Notes: a model not told the origin generated them from the sequence alone. 64,000 nucleotides of DNA from Lysobacter sp. (GCA_019634715.1 JAHCAU010000008.1:124001-188000); one strand, 5' to 3'; positions 31,081 through 40,846 are shown, counted from the first letter of the stretch. Numbers and translations: made by a program.

Positions 31081-32259
31081 TCAGCCACGGACCAGCGTCA
31101 GGCCGTAGGCGCTGAGCAGCGGGTTGAGGGGCTGGTAGTACGTCACCGGGCTGGCGCTGCCGCAGTTGCTGGTGCCGTTGAGCTGGCCGCCGGAACTGAC
31201 GCCCTGGGCCTGGTCGTTGACCAGCCACGAGCCGCCGGAGTCGCCCTGGGTGACGCAGGCGCTCGACTGGCGCAGGCCGTAGACCGGGCCGACCGAGTAG
31301 TTCACGGTCACGTTCAGCGCGGTCACGCGGCCGCAGCGCCAGCCGGAGGCGAAGCCGGAGCGGCAGATCGAGGTGCCGACGCCGTATTCGGTGTTGCCGC
31401 GCACCGGCACGCTGCTGCCGTTGTAGCGGTTGACCTGGCCGACCAGGGTGTCGCTGCTGCGCACGCTGGCCCAGGCGATGTCGCGGCTGGGGAACGTGGC
31501 GGCCTGCACCGAGCCGACGGTGACGCCGCCGATGCTGACGCTGGTACCCGCGCGACCGCAGTGGCCGGCGGTGGCGAAGCCCTTCGTCGTGCCGCGCGTC
31601 ACCGCGAAGCCGATCGAGCACGAGCCGCCGCCCGAGCCGTAGCGGTCGCCGCCGCGCACCGTGGCGACCGGCGTGGCCACGCCCTGCGCGCGTTCGAAGC
31701 GGATGGCGCCGCTGTTCGCGGCGCTGACCGCCACGAAATCAACCGCGCGCGCCATCGCACCGGGTTCGACCGACACCACCACGCTGTTGCTCGGCAGGTC
31801 GATGTGCCAGGACTGCACGCCCTGCAGGCGGCGGCCGTCGCGCGCGCGCTGGCGAACGTCGTTCAGGCTCTGCATCGTCTGCTCCAGATCGCGCAGCGAG
31901 TGGCGGACCTGGCGCACGCTGGCCCCCGGCACCGGCTTGCCGGCGCCGGTGGTCGCGATGACCTGGTGGAACTGGCCGGTGGCGTCGCGTTCCAGCCAGG
32001 CGCCGGCATAGTTGGCGCCGAGCGCGCGGCGGGCCTGCGCCTCGCGCGCGAGGCTGTCGCGCTGCAGCTGGAAGAAGCGCGGCAGGTACTCGGCGCGGAT
32101 GCCGAGGTCGCGTTCCATCGCCGCCACCATGCCGGCGGGGTAGGTGTCGCGTTCGCCGGCGACGGCGGTGCCGGTGGCGACAGACGCGATGGAGGTGATC
32201 GCCAGCGCCAGACCGGCCGCGACGAAGGAGTGCTTGCCCACGAGATTCGAATTGAACAT
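31081..32259 (-). CDS. Alpha-lytic endopeptidase (S1E family), second copy
   Basis: This 392-residue preproenzyme is built like its neighbour: a signal peptide (about 1-34), a foldase-type pro-region and a mature domain starting near ATVRGGDRY. The triad motifs are TAGHCG, SRDIAWAS (Asp) and GDSGGS. The start at 32259 gives the signal peptide MFNSNLVGKHSFVAAGLALA and has GGAG 7 nt upstream; the longer frame to 32454 adds only Arg-rich non-coding-type sequence. Copy number, direction and shared upstream DNA show a tandem duplication followed by divergence. RDIA replaces NDRA at the catalytic Asp. Confidence 0.95.
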   Translation of the reverse strand: MFNSNLVGKHSFVAAGLALAITSIASVATGTAVAGERDTYPAGMVAAMERDLGIRAEYLPRFFQLQRDSLAREAQARRALGANYAGAWLERDATGQFHQVIATTGAGKPVPGASVRQVRHSLRDLEQTMQSLNDVRQRARDGRRLQGVQSWHIDLPSNSVVVSVEPGAMARAVDFVAVSAANSGAIRFERAQGVATPVATVRGGDRYGSGGGSCSIGFAVTRGTTKGFATAGHCGRAGTSVSIGGVTVGSVQAATFPSRDIAWASVRSSDTLVGQVNRYNGSSVPVRGNTEYGVGTSICRSGFASGWRCGRVTALNVTVNYSVGPVYGLRQSSACVTQGDSGGSWLVNDQAQGVSSGGQLNGTSNCGSASPVTYYQPLNPLLSAYGLTLVRG

Positions 32260-32410
32260 TGAATCGCTCCAGAAACAATGAAGGAAGGCCGCTGCGTGCG
32301 GATGCGGGATGCGCCCGGCGGCCACAAGGGTGATATGCCCCGCGAACGAATGAAGCCTCGTCTCCGCTCCCCCTCGGGGCGTGCGCATGGTCGCGATCCG
32401 CATCGAACCG

Positions 32411-32447
32411 GATTGCGATGGACGTCCAGAAAAACGGCCTATGTTGC
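32411..32447 (-). promoter_or_regulatory. Conserved upstream block of S1E copy 2
   Basis: This is the counterpart of 30805-30841, lying 152-188 nt before the start codon. The best-kept parts are GATTGCGA at one end and AAAACGG followed by TGTTGC at the other. Confidence 0.5.
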
Positions 32448-32586
32448 GACGCAACCATGGTCATCGCTCATCACAACCCAATCGATCCGCGATGCATGCA
32501 AAGGCATGTTGGCGATGTCCCGGCGGCATGGCTGCGAACGGTCGTGGCGCGACTTGCCGGTCGGACGCGGACAGGACAAAAGAGCA

Positions 32587-32661
32587 CGTCATCCTCGCGC
32601 AAGCGAGGACCCAGGCATCAGTCGCGATCAATCATGGGTCCTCGCTTGCGCGAGGATGACG
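32587..32661. repeat. Perfect 27-bp inverted repeat with 21-nt spacer
   Basis: Arms 32587-32613 and 32635-32661 are perfectly complementary, beginning CGTCATCCTCGCGCAAGCG. The first 19 nt recur at 12095-12113, marking a dispersed palindromic family of REP or MITE type. It lies between transcription units. Confidence 0.8.
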
Positions 32662-32710
32662 ATGCTTTCGCGCGTCGCGATGCGACGACAGGCCATGAGT
32701 CGAGCAGGCA

Positions 32711-32737
32711 ACAAAAAACCCGGCCGAAGCCGGGTTT
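32711..32737 (-). terminator. Intrinsic terminator of the asparaginase operon
   Basis: A perfect 9-bp stem (32716-32724 with 32729-32737) with a CGAA loop has a T-rich tail on the minus strand. It lies 28 nt beyond the stop codon at 32765. Confidence 0.85.
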
Positions 32738-32764
32738 CTGGCTTGCGTGACGATGTCGTCCGCG

Positions 32765-33259
32765 TCAGCCGGCGGCTTCGAAACGGTTCGCGGCGACGTT
32801 CTTGCGCACTTTCAGGGGGTCCCAGATGCGGCCGTTCATCGCGATGTACACGCCCGGCGGCAGGGATTGCACCGCGCCGACGGCGGTGCCGATGTTGAAT
32901 TCCGCGTCCGAGCCGCGGAAGCGCGCCGGATTCAGCGCGCCGGTGAGGACGATGGTCTTGTCGGCGATGGTGCTGAGCACCTTCGCGGTGTCGACCATCG
33001 AATCGGTGCCGTGGGTCAGCAGCACGTGCTTCGCGTCCTGCGCGGCGATGGTCGCGCGGATCAGTTCGCGGTCTTCCTGGGTGATGTGCAGCGAGTCCTT
33101 GCGGATGATCGGGATCACGCTGAAGCGGAACGCGACGCCCAGCTCTTCGAGGATGCGACCGATCTGCGGCTCGCCGACCTGGTAATCCGACTTGTCGTCG
33201 AAGTAGATCTTGTCGATGGTGCCGCCGGTGGTGACGATCAGGAGCTGGTCCATGGTCAT
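32765..33259 (-). CDS. Half-length asparaginase-domain protein
   Basis: This 164-residue protein matches only the N-terminal domain of type I/II L-asparaginases, which are usually about 330 residues. The catalytic set is present: Thr14 in VTTGGTID, Thr85 and Asp86 in LTHGTDSM, and a Lys near 101 (KTIVLTGA). The C-terminal domain that completes the active site between subunits in normal enzymes is absent, and the protein ends at a clean stop followed by a terminator. Short asparaginase-domain proteins of this kind are known in Xanthomonads. Amidohydrolase activity is plausible but unproven. ATG 33253 is an alternative start. It lies 71 nt behind the DUF2069 gene. Confidence 0.85.
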   Translation of the reverse strand: MTMDQLLIVTTGGTIDKIYFDDKSDYQVGEPQIGRILEELGVAFRFSVIPIIRKDSLHITQEDRELIRATIAAQDAKHVLLTHGTDSMVDTAKVLSTIADKTIVLTGALNPARFRGSDAEFNIGTAVGAVQSLPPGVYIAMNGRIWDPLKVRKNVAANRFEAAG

Positions 33260-33330
33260 GCTGCATTCGATGTGAGGGCGGACGCGATTATAAGCCCCGT
33301 ATCCACGCGAGGGGTTCCATACGCGTGCGT

Positions 33331-33693
33331 TCAGGCCGATGGACGCTTCTTCGCGAAACGCGCGCGCAGGCCGGGTGCGCTGGACGCGAAGATCACCACC
33401 ACCGCCAGCACCGTCTCCGCCAGCGCCAGCGGGCGCTGCGCGGCATCGGCCCAGGCCACCATCACGCCGTGCGAGAACCAGCCCAGCGCGAACACCCCAG
33501 CCCAGAAGCGTGCGATGGCATTCCCGGCCAGGGCACCGAAGCCCAGCAGCAGCGGCGGCAGCGCGAACAGCAGCAGGCCGGCGATCCGATGCGGGCTGTC
33601 GTGCTGCCACCAGGCGAACAGGGCGGCCAGCGCGAACAGGCTGCCGACCAGGACGAGGCGTTCGGTGCGCGGCGGGCGCGGGGCGTCGAGCAT
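33331..33693 (-). CDS. DUF2069 small membrane protein
   Basis: This 120-residue protein has four predicted membrane helices (for example LVLVGSLFALAALFAW and IAGLLLFALPPLLLGFGALA) and a basic C-terminus (RARFAKKRPSA). It resembles the DUF2069 family, which commonly follows wrbA in gammaproteobacteria. It starts 11 nt after the wrbA stop, so the two are one operon. Its function is unknown. Confidence 0.85.
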   Translation of the reverse strand: MLDAPRPPRTERLVLVGSLFALAALFAWWQHDSPHRIAGLLLFALPPLLLGFGALAGNAIARFWAGVFALGWFSHGVMVAWADAAQRPLALAETVLAVVVIFASSAPGLRARFAKKRPSA

Positions 33694-33704
33694 GATCCGA
33701 CCCC

Positions 33705-34379
<675 letters not shown>

Positions 34380-34392
34380 CTACCCTTGGCCG

Positions 34393-35676
34393 ATGGCTGC
34401 ATCTTCCCCCCTGCAACGGCTGCGCGATCTCGTCCGCCATTCGCCGGCCCTCGACCGGGCCCGCGCCGGCACCTTCTTCCGCTTCCTGTGGAAGCGCTTC
34501 CTCGACGACCGCCTGTTCCAGGCCGCCGGCGCGCTGTCGTTCACCACCGCCTTCGCCGTGGTGCCGCTGAGCATGGTGGTGTTCGGCATCCTGTCGGCCT
34601 TCCCGGTCTACGAGACCTGGAGCGCCCAGCTCAGCACCTACATCTTCTCCAACTTCGTGCCGTCCTCGGCGCGCGCGGTCGAGTCCTACCTCTACGACTT
34701 CTCGAAGAACGCGGGCCAGCTCACCGCGGTCGGCGTGATCGTGCTGGTGCTGTCGCTGCTGATCACGATGATCAACATCGAAGGCACCTTCAACCAGATC
34801 TGGCGCGTGCCGACCGCGCGTCCCCGCTTCGGTCGGCTGGTGGTGTACTGGACGGTGATGACCTTCGGCGCGCTGCTCGCCGCGGCCAGCCTGGCGCTGT
34901 CGGCCCGGTTCTTCGCGCTGTCGATCTTCAAGACCGACTCCGGCCGCGTGCTCGAACACTGGCTGCTGAGCTGGACGCCGCTGCTGATCGAACTGCTCGC
35001 GGTCACCGTGGTCTACCGGCTGGTGCCGCACCGCACGATCCGCTGGCGCTACGCCTTCATGGGCGGCCTGCTGGCGGTGCTGCTGATCGAACTGGTCAAG
35101 ATCGGCGTCGGCTCCTACCTCGGCAGTTTCGGCGCCTACCAGAAGATCTACGGGCCGCTGGCCTTCGTGCCGATCTTCCTCGGCTGGATCTACTTCGGCT
35201 GGGTCGCGATCCTGCTCGGCGCCTCGCTGGCCTCGTCGCTGTCTGCGTTCCGCTACCAGCCGGCGGCGCTGCGCCTGCCGCTGGGCTACGAGTTCCACGG
35301 CCTGCTGCGCCTGATCGGCCGCTTCGACGAAGCGCGCCGCAACGGCAAGGGCCTGCACCTGGACGATATCCAGCAGCTCGAACCCTCGCTCACCGACACC
35401 CTGGCGCAGCAGATGCTCGGCCAGCTCAGCGACATCGGCCTGGTGGTGCGCGCCGAGAGCGGCGAATGGATCCTCGGCCGCGATCTCGACGCGCTGACGC
35501 TCTGCGACCTGTACGAAGCCTGCCAGCTGCGCATCCCGGTGGCCGAAGCCTGGCTGCCCGCGCGCGACGACGCCCTCGGACAGCAGGCCGTGGCCGCGCT
35601 CGACCACCTGCGCGTGCCGCTGCGCGAATTGCTCAAGCGCCCGGTGGCGTCCCTCTACCGCAAGGAGTCCGAATGA
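34393..35676 (+). CDS. YihY/UPF0761 family inner-membrane protein
   Basis: This 427-residue protein has about six membrane helices in the first 290 residues (for example AGALSFTTAFAVVPLSMVVF and WIYFGWVAILLGASLASSL), the pattern of the YihY/virulence-factor BrkB family. A soluble C-terminal domain of about 130 residues contains a winged-helix-like segment (LAQQMLGQLSDIGLVV). The ATG at 34393 has no clear Shine-Dalgarno; an upstream in-frame ATG at 34285 overlaps the wrbA start and is unlikely. The TlpA-like gene overlaps its stop by 4 nt. The exact role of the family is unsettled. Confidence 0.88.
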   Translation: MAASSPLQRLRDLVRHSPALDRARAGTFFRFLWKRFLDDRLFQAAGALSFTTAFAVVPLSMVVFGILSAFPVYETWSAQLSTYIFSNFVPSSARAVESYLYDFSKNAGQLTAVGVIVLVLSLLITMINIEGTFNQIWRVPTARPRFGRLVVYWTVMTFGALLAAASLALSARFFALSIFKTDSGRVLEHWLLSWTPLLIELLAVTVVYRLVPHRTIRWRYAFMGGLLAVLLIELVKIGVGSYLGSFGAYQKIYGPLAFVPIFLGWIYFGWVAILLGASLASSLSAFRYQPAALRLPLGYEFHGLLRLIGRFDEARRNGKGLHLDDIQQLEPSLTDTLAQQMLGQLSDIGLVVRAESGEWILGRDLDALTLCDLYEACQLRIPVAEAWLPARDDALGQQAVAALDHLRVPLRELLKRPVASLYRKESE

Positions 35677-36257
35677 ACCCGATGCTGCCCGCCGTGCTGG
35701 CGCTGTCGATACCGCTGGCCGCGTGCAGCGCCGATGCGCCGCCGGCCACAGGGGCGTCCGCGACCGCGTCGCCGCAGGTCGGCGCTGCGCCTGCCGAACC
35801 GCCGCAGCCCGCGGCCGATATCGAACGACCGGCGCTGAAGATCGCCACCCTCGACGGTGCGCCGTACGACCTCGCCGCGAAGCGCGGCCGCTGGGTGGTG
35901 GTGAACTTCTGGGCGACCTGGTGCTCGCCCTGCCTCAAGGAAATGCCCGAACTCGACGCGCTGGACGCCGAGCGCGAGGACATCGAGGTCCTCGGCCTGG
36001 CCTACGAGGAGATCGAGCCGGCCGACCTGCGCGCCTTCCTCGACAAGCGCCCGGTGAAGTACCCGATCGCGATCGTCGACGTCTACGACCCGCCGGCCGA
36101 CTTCCCCACGCCGCGCGGCCTGCCGATGACCCACGTGATCGCGCCGGACGGCACCGTCGCCAAGCGCTTCATGGGGCCGGTGACGAAGGAAGAACTTGCC
36201 GCCGTCGTCGACGGTGCAGGCGAGCGCGCGAAGGCTGCGGCCGCCGGCGGCAAATGA
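35673..36257 (+). CDS. TlpA/ResA-like thioredoxin-fold lipoprotein
   Basis: This 194-residue protein has a lipoprotein signal (LAACSAD, modified Cys18), a Pro/Ala-rich linker and a thioredoxin fold with the redox motif WCSPC (Cys84, Cys87) and a cis-Pro region (GLPMTHVI). Such proteins are membrane-anchored periplasmic disulfide reductases, often serving cytochrome c maturation; no cyt c genes are near. The ATG overlaps the YihY stop (ATGA) and AAGGAG lies 5 nt upstream, so translation is coupled. Confidence 0.9.
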   Translation: MNPMLPAVLALSIPLAACSADAPPATGASATASPQVGAAPAEPPQPAADIERPALKIATLDGAPYDLAAKRGRWVVVNFWATWCSPCLKEMPELDALDAEREDIEVLGLAYEEIEPADLRAFLDKRPVKYPIAIVDVYDPPADFPTPRGLPMTHVIAPDGTVAKRFMGPVTKEELAAVVDGAGERAKAAAAGGK

Positions 36258-36541
36258 CGACCATGCACGCCGCGCGCTTCCTCGTCTCCGGCCGCGTGCA
36301 GGGCGTGGCCTTCCGCGCGTACACGCGCCAGCAGGCGCTCGTGCTGTGCCTGCGCGGCCACGCCGTGAACCTGCGCGACGGCCGCGTCGAAGTGCTGGCG
36401 GTGGGCGAGGCCGACGCCATCGACCGCCTCGGCGAATGGCTGCGGCAGGGTTCGCCGCTGGCGCGCGTCGACGACGTGCAGCGGCAGGAGGTGTCTGCGG
36501 GGGATCTGGTCGCGATCGAAGACGGATTCCGGATCGGCTGA
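36254..36541 (+). CDS. Acylphosphatase
   Basis: This 95-residue protein matches the full length of the family. The phosphate-binding loop GRVQGVAFR carries catalytic Arg21 and NLRDGRVEV carries Asn39. It hydrolyses carboxyl-phosphate bonds of acylphosphates in the cytosol. Its ATG overlaps the stop of the TlpA-like gene, making it the last gene of a three-gene coupled operon. ATG 36263 (MHAARFLV) is an alternative start. Confidence 0.93.
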   Translation: MTTMHAARFLVSGRVQGVAFRAYTRQQALVLCLRGHAVNLRDGRVEVLAVGEADAIDRLGEWLRQGSPLARVDDVQRQEVSAGDLVAIEDGFRIG

Positions 36542-36626
36542 GCCAGGCCGCGCTGCGGCGACCCTGCATGCGGGCTATTCCCATATGCCCGGTAGGAATT
36601 GGATCGGCCGCTGAGCCGCTGGCAAC

Positions 36627-36651
36627 AATCCCTACTCATCGGATAGGGAAT
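36627..36651 (+). promoter_or_regulatory. Palindromic operator candidate for the Rrf2 regulator
   Basis: TCCCTA (36629-36634) and TAGGGA (36644-36649) form an inverted repeat around a 9-nt centre, ending 11 nt before the Rrf2 start codon. Rrf2 proteins bind such short dyads as dimers and often repress their own operon. A second half-site-like GGTAGGAATT lies near 36590. Confidence 0.55.
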
Positions 36652-36661
36652 CACACCGGCC

Positions 36662-37108
36662 ATGCTCACCATGAAAGCCAAGTACGCCCTGCGCACCATG
36701 ACCGCCCTGGCGCGGGCGGGTGACGCGCGGGTGCAGGCGCGGCATCTGGCCGAGCGTTGCCGGATCCCGGCCAAGTTCCTCGAAACCATCCTCGTCGACC
36801 TGCGCGAGGCCGGCTTCGTGCAGAGCCGGCGCGGCCAGCATGGCGGCCATGCGCTGGCCCGCGCCGCCGAGGACATCCGGATCGGCGACGTGATCCGCGC
36901 CATCGACGGGCCGCTCGCGCCCGTGCGCTGCGCCAGCGTCACCGCCTACGAACCCTGCCGCGATTGCCCCGATCCCGACGCCTGCGCCCTGCGCGCGCTG
37001 ATGCGCGAAACCCGCGACGCCCTGTCGCGCGTGCTCGACGGCAGGTCCCTGCGCGAGTTCGCCGATGCCGACGCCGCGCTTTCACCCACGACGATGGAGT
37101 TCGCATGA
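36662..37108 (+). CDS. Rrf2-family transcriptional regulator with cysteine cluster
   Basis: This 148-residue winged-helix protein has KAKYALRTMTALAR and the recognition region PAKFLETILVDLREAGFVQS, typical of Rrf2. Cys90, Cys99, Cys102 and Cys108 are placed like the Fe-S ligands of IscR/NsrR, so a cluster or metal may be sensed. It heads a gene set for sulfate uptake, which suggests control by sulfur or cysteine status as for CymR. That role is inferred from context. ATG 36671 is an alternative start. Confidence 0.9.
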   Translation: MLTMKAKYALRTMTALARAGDARVQARHLAERCRIPAKFLETILVDLREAGFVQSRRGQHGGHALARAAEDIRIGDVIRAIDGPLAPVRCASVTAYEPCRDCPDPDACALRALMRETRDALSRVLDGRSLREFADADAALSPTTMEFA

Positions 37109-37302
37109 AGGACAACGCCAAGCCTCCAGCCCCGCCGGAGACCCCCGGCATCTCGCTGCAGAGCATTCCGCTCAGCGCCCACGAACGCGCGGTGATCACC
37201 GCACTGCGCGAAGTGGCGTTCGGCGAGATCGAAGTGACCGTCCACAACGCGCGGATCGTGCAGATCACGCGCAGCCAGAAGTTCCGCTTCAACGACCGCT
37301 GA
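37105..37302 (+). CDS. DUF2292 (YezD-like) small protein
   Basis: This 65-residue protein has the DUF2292 core (REVAFGEIEVTVHNARIVQITRS) after a Pro-rich start. Such proteins are often encoded with sulfate transport or cysteine genes, but their biochemistry is unknown. Its ATG overlaps the Rrf2 stop by 4 nt and GGAG lies 5 nt upstream, so regulator and small protein are translationally coupled. Confidence 0.85.
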   Translation: MKDNAKPPAPPETPGISLQSIPLSAHERAVITALREVAFGEIEVTVHNARIVQITRSQKFRFNDR

Positions 37303-37380
37303 GCGGTCGCAAGCCGAATCCACACCACCAGCGCAGACCGGACCGCCGGACGCGCGACTTACCTTGCAATGGAGTCGACG

Positions 37381-38844
37381 ATGTCCGAGTTGTTGCCGCG
37401 CGCATCCGCGCGCTTGCTGTCCCTCGCGATCGCCCTGGCGATCGTGTCCCCGTCCGTCCTCGCCCAGGACGCCAGGCCGAGCGACGCCGCGAGCCAGCGT
37501 GCGCTCATCGAACGCCTCGAAGCGCTGGAACGCCGCCTCGGTGTCGATGGCAGCGCCGTCGAAGGCGCGGTCGGCGATCCCGGCGACCTCGACCGCCGCC
37601 TGCGCGTGATCGAGCGCAGGCTCGAACTGCAGGCCGAAGAGGCTGCCGCCAAGGCTGCGAAGGATCCGACGGTCTCGCTCGCCGCCAACCGCGGTCTCTC
37701 GATCAAGTCGCCCGATGGCCTGGAACTGAAGGTGCGTGGCCTGGTGCAAGCCGATGGACGCTTCTTCGTCGGCGATGAACGCACGCCGCAGAACGACACC
37801 TTCCTGTTCCGCCGCATCCGCCCCACGCTCGAAGGCACCTGGGGTTCGCTGGTGGGTTTCCGCATCACGCCCGAATTCGCCGGCGACAGCGCGACCGTGG
37901 TCGATGCCTACGTCGACCTGAAGTTCGATCCGCGCGCGACCGTACGCATCGGCAAGGTCAAGGGGCCGGTCGGCCTGGAACGCCTGCAGTCCGGCGGCGC
38001 GATCGCGCTGGTGGAGCGCGGTTTCCCGACCGAACTGGCGCCGAACCGCGACCTCGGCGTGCAGCTGCAGGGCGAACTGTTCGCCAATCGCCTGAGCTAC
38101 GTCGTCGGCGTCTACAACGGTGCGCCCGATGGCCGCGATGCCGCCACCACCAACCCCGACAACGCGTTCGAATACGCCGGCCGCGTGTTCTGGGAACCGT
38201 TCAGGAACAGCGCGAACGCGTGGTCGGGCCTCGGCGTGGGCGTCGCCGCGAGCGTCGGCGAGACCTTCGGCGCCGGCAACAACGTGCTGCCGCGCTACCG
38301 CACGCCGGGCCAGGCGCAGTTCTTCGGCTACGGCGCCAACGTGGTCGGCGACGGCCTGCGCCGCCGCCTGTCGCCGCAGGGCTACTACTACGGCGGGCGC
38401 TTCGGCGTGCTCGGCGAATACATCACCTCCGAGCAGGAGGTGCGCGTGGCCTCGGGCGTCGGCGCCGGCCGCCGCGAGCATCTCGAACACGAGGCATGGC
38501 AGGTCACCGGCAGCGTCGTGCTGACCGGCGAGGACGCCAGCCATCGCGGTGTGACCAAGCCGAACCGCCCGTTCACCGTCGGTGGCGAAGGCTGGGGCGC
38601 GTTCGAAGTGGTCGGCCGCTACGGCGAATTGTCACTCGACGATGCGACATTCCCGCTGTTCGCCAATCCGGCGACCTCCGCGCGCGCCAGCCGGGCGTGG
38701 ACGCTGGGCCTGAACTGGTACCTCAACAGCAACCTCAAGCTCGTCGCGAACTACACGCAAGCCAGCTTCGACGGCGGCGCCGCCGCAGGCGCGGACCGTG
38801 AAGACGAGAAATCGATCTTCACCCGCGCGCAATTCTCCTTCTGA
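37381..38844 (+). CDS. OprO/OprP-type outer-membrane porin, probably for sulfate
   Basis: This 487-residue protein has a signal peptide (cleavage near VLAQDA), a short coiled-coil segment ([14 protein letters not shown] and [17 protein letters not shown]) and a 16-strand-type barrel ending in Phe (FTRAQFSF), as in phosphate-selective porins. Its place between the Rrf2/DUF2292 pair and the sulfate-binding protein suggests that it admits sulfate or organosulfur anions instead; this is inference. ATG 37381 is preferred because GGAG lies 6 nt upstream; ATG 37369 contains that site. Confidence 0.87.
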   Translation: MSELLPRASARLLSLAIALAIVSPSVLAQDARPSDAASQRALIERLEALERRLGVDGSAVEGAVGDPGDLDRRLRVIERRLELQAEEAAAKAAKDPTVSLAANRGLSIKSPDGLELKVRGLVQADGRFFVGDERTPQNDTFLFRRIRPTLEGTWGSLVGFRITPEFAGDSATVVDAYVDLKFDPRATVRIGKVKGPVGLERLQSGGAIALVERGFPTELAPNRDLGVQLQGELFANRLSYVVGVYNGAPDGRDAATTNPDNAFEYAGRVFWEPFRNSANAWSGLGVGVAASVGETFGAGNNVLPRYRTPGQAQFFGYGANVVGDGLRRRLSPQGYYYGGRFGVLGEYITSEQEVRVASGVGAGRREHLEHEAWQVTGSVVLTGEDASHRGVTKPNRPFTVGGEGWGAFEVVGRYGELSLDDATFPLFANPATSARASRAWTLGLNWYLNSNLKLVANYTQASFDGGAAAGADREDEKSIFTRAQFSF

Positions 38845-38872
38845 CCGCTCCGCAACGCATACGAGGACCCAC

Positions 38873-39895
38873 ATGAACACGCATCTGAATCGACTTCTGG
38901 TCGCGGCCGGCCTGGCGCTGTCCACGCTCATCGCACCCACCGCCATCGCCGCGGACAAGGAACTGCTCAACGTCTCCTACGACCCCACCCGCGAGTTCTA
39001 TGCCGAGGTCAACCAGCGCTTCGCCGCGCAGTGGAAGCAGCAGACCGGCGAAACCCTGAAGATCCGCGCCTCGCACGGCGGCTCGGGCAAGCAGTCGCGT
39101 TCGGTGATCGATGGCCTGGAGGCCGACGTCGTCACCCTTGCGCTGTCCGGCGACATCGACGTCATCGCCCAGAACGCGAAACTGCTGCCCGCGAACTGGC
39201 AATCGCGCCTGCCGCACAACAGTGCGCCGTATACCTCGACGATCGTGTTCCTGGTGCGCAAGGGCAACCCGAAGAAGATCCTCGACTGGGGCGATCTGGC
39301 GAAGCCCGGCGTGGCGGTGATCACGCCCAACCCGAAGACCTCCGGCGGCGCGCGCTGGAACTACCTCGCGGCCTGGGCCTGGGCTTCGAAGCAATACCGC
39401 GATGCCGACAAGGTCTTCGGTTTCCTCACGCGCCTGTTCAAGAACGTGCCCGTGCTCGATACCGGCGCGCGCGGTTCCACCACCACGTTCGTCGAACGCG
39501 GCATCGGCGACGTGCTGATCGCCTGGGAGAACGAGGCGCTGCTCACGCTCAACGAAGGCGACACGCGCAGCAAGTTCGAGATCGTCGTGCCCAGCCTGAG
39601 CATCAAGGCCGAGCCGCCGGTCGCCTGGGTCGACAGGAATGTCGCCAAGCATGGGACACGCAAGCAGGCCGAGGCCTACCTGCGCTTCCTCTACACCGAG
39701 GAAGGCCAGCGTCTCGCCGCCAAGCATTTCTACCGCCCGGCCGAGCCCGACAAGGTGCCTGCGGCCGAACTGGCGAAGTTCCCCAAGGTCGCGCTGGTGA
39801 CCATCGACAGCGCCTTCGGCGGCTGGAAGAAGGCGCAGGCGCAGCATTTCGCGGACGGAGGCTTCTTCGACCGGATCCTGCAGTCCGGACGCTGA
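38873..39895 (+). CDS. sbp: Periplasmic sulfate-binding protein
   Basis: This 340-residue protein has a signal peptide (1-27, TAIA-ADK). Family motifs are [51 protein letters not shown] and WENEA. It captures sulfate (or thiosulfate) and hands it to the CysTWA transporter. GAGGA lies 5 nt before the ATG and the gene follows the porin by 28 nt. Sbp and CysP cannot be separated with certainty from sequence alone. Confidence 0.94.
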   Translation: MNTHLNRLLVAAGLALSTLIAPTAIAADKELLNVSYDPTREFYAEVNQRFAAQWKQQTGETLKIRASHGGSGKQSRSVIDGLEADVVTLALSGDIDVIAQNAKLLPANWQSRLPHNSAPYTSTIVFLVRKGNPKKILDWGDLAKPGVAVITPNPKTSGGARWNYLAAWAWASKQYRDADKVFGFLTRLFKNVPVLDTGARGSTTTFVERGIGDVLIAWENEALLTLNEGDTRSKFEIVVPSLSIKAEPPVAWVDRNVAKHGTRKQAEAYLRFLYTEEGQRLAAKHFYRPAEPDKVPAAELAKFPKVALVTIDSAFGGWKKAQAQHFADGGFFDRILQSGR

Positions 39896-39937
39896 TGCGA
39901 TGAATACCGGCCATCGCCCACACAGGGAGACGCCCGC

Positions 39938-40846
39938 ATGAATGCGTCCGCTGCACAGCGCGACAGGGCGCCTGCCGCGCCCACCGCGTTCCCTCCGCCC
40001 CGCATGCACAGGCTGCGCCATCCGCTGCCCGGCTTTGGCCTGGGCCTCGGCGTCGGCATGGCCTGGCTCGGACTGGTCGTACTGCTGCCCCTGCTCGCGC
40101 TGTGCGTGCGCGCGGCAGGCCTCGGTCTCGACGGCTGGCTGCGCGCGCTCCGCGACGAGCGCGTGCAGGCGGCGCTGCAGCTGAGCTTCGGTGCAGCGCT
40201 GGTGGCGGCGATCGTGGCATCGCTCGTCGGCCTGCTGGTGGCCTGGGTGCTCGTGCGCTACCGCTTCCCGGGCCGGCGCCTGATCGATGCCCTGGTCGAC
40301 CTGCCGTTCGCACTGCCGACGGCGGTCGCCGGCATCGCCCTGACCGCGATCTACTCCAGCAACGGCTGGATCGGACAATGGCTCGAACCGCTGGGCGTGA
40401 AAATCGCGTACACCAGCGTCGGCATCACCCTTGCCTTGATCTTCATCGGCCTGCCGTTCGCGGTGCGCTCGGTGCAGCCGCTGCTGGAAACGCTGGGGCG
40501 CGAACAGGAAGAAGCCGCAGCATCGCTGGGCGCATCGCGCTGGACCGCGCTGCGTCGCGTGGTGCTGCCGGAAGTGCTGCCCGGGGCGCTGACCGGCTTT
40601 TCGCTGGCCTTCGCGCGCGGACTCGGCGAATACGGCTCGGTGATCTTCATCGCCGGCAACCTGCCGTACAAGACCGAGATCGCGCCGCTGCTCATCACCA
40701 TCCGCCTGGAGGAATACGACTACAACGGCGCGATCGCGCTGGCGGCGCTGCTGCTGGCCGCGTCGTTCGTCTGCCTGCTCGCGATCAACGCCATTCCCGC
40801 GCTGTTATCGCACGGGCGCGGCAAGGGAGACCGCCATGTCCGCTGA
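39938..40846 (+). CDS. cysT: Sulfate ABC transporter permease CysT (CysU)
   Basis: This 302-residue inner-membrane protein has about six helices and the permease EAA loop (EEAAASLGASRWTALRRVVLPEVLPG), which docks on CysA. The FARGLGEYGSVIFIAGNLPYKTEI segment is typical of CysT. GGGAG precedes the ATG by about 8 nt, and the last 11 nt overlap cysW. Confidence 0.95.
   Translation: MNASAAQRDRAPAAPTAFPPPRMHRLRHPLPGFGLGLGVGMAWLGLVVLLPLLALCVRAAGLGLDGWLRALRDERVQAALQLSFGAALVAAIVASLVGLLVAWVLVRYRFPGRRLIDALVDLPFALPTAVAGIALTAIYSSNGWIGQWLEPLGVKIAYTSVGITLALIFIGLPFAVRSVQPLLETLGREQEEAAASLGASRWTALRRVVLPEVLPGALTGFSLAFARGLGEYGSVIFIAGNLPYKTEIAPLLITIRLEEYDYNGAIALAALLLAASFVCLLAINAIPALLSHGRGKGDRHVR

Larger units (their letters stand above)
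32260..32764. other. Intergenic region with regulatory block, large inverted repeat and terminator
   Basis: The 505-bp gap holds the conserved S1E leader block (32411-32447), a 27-bp inverted repeat (32587-32661) and the terminator of the minus-strand asparaginase gene (32711-32737). No credible coding sequence is present. Confidence 0.65.

Noticed and set aside
32260..32454. N-terminal extension of the second alpha-lytic protease
   Set aside because: The added 65 codons lack signal-peptide character and cross the conserved upstream block. The start at 32259 has the same ribosome-binding context as the paralogue.
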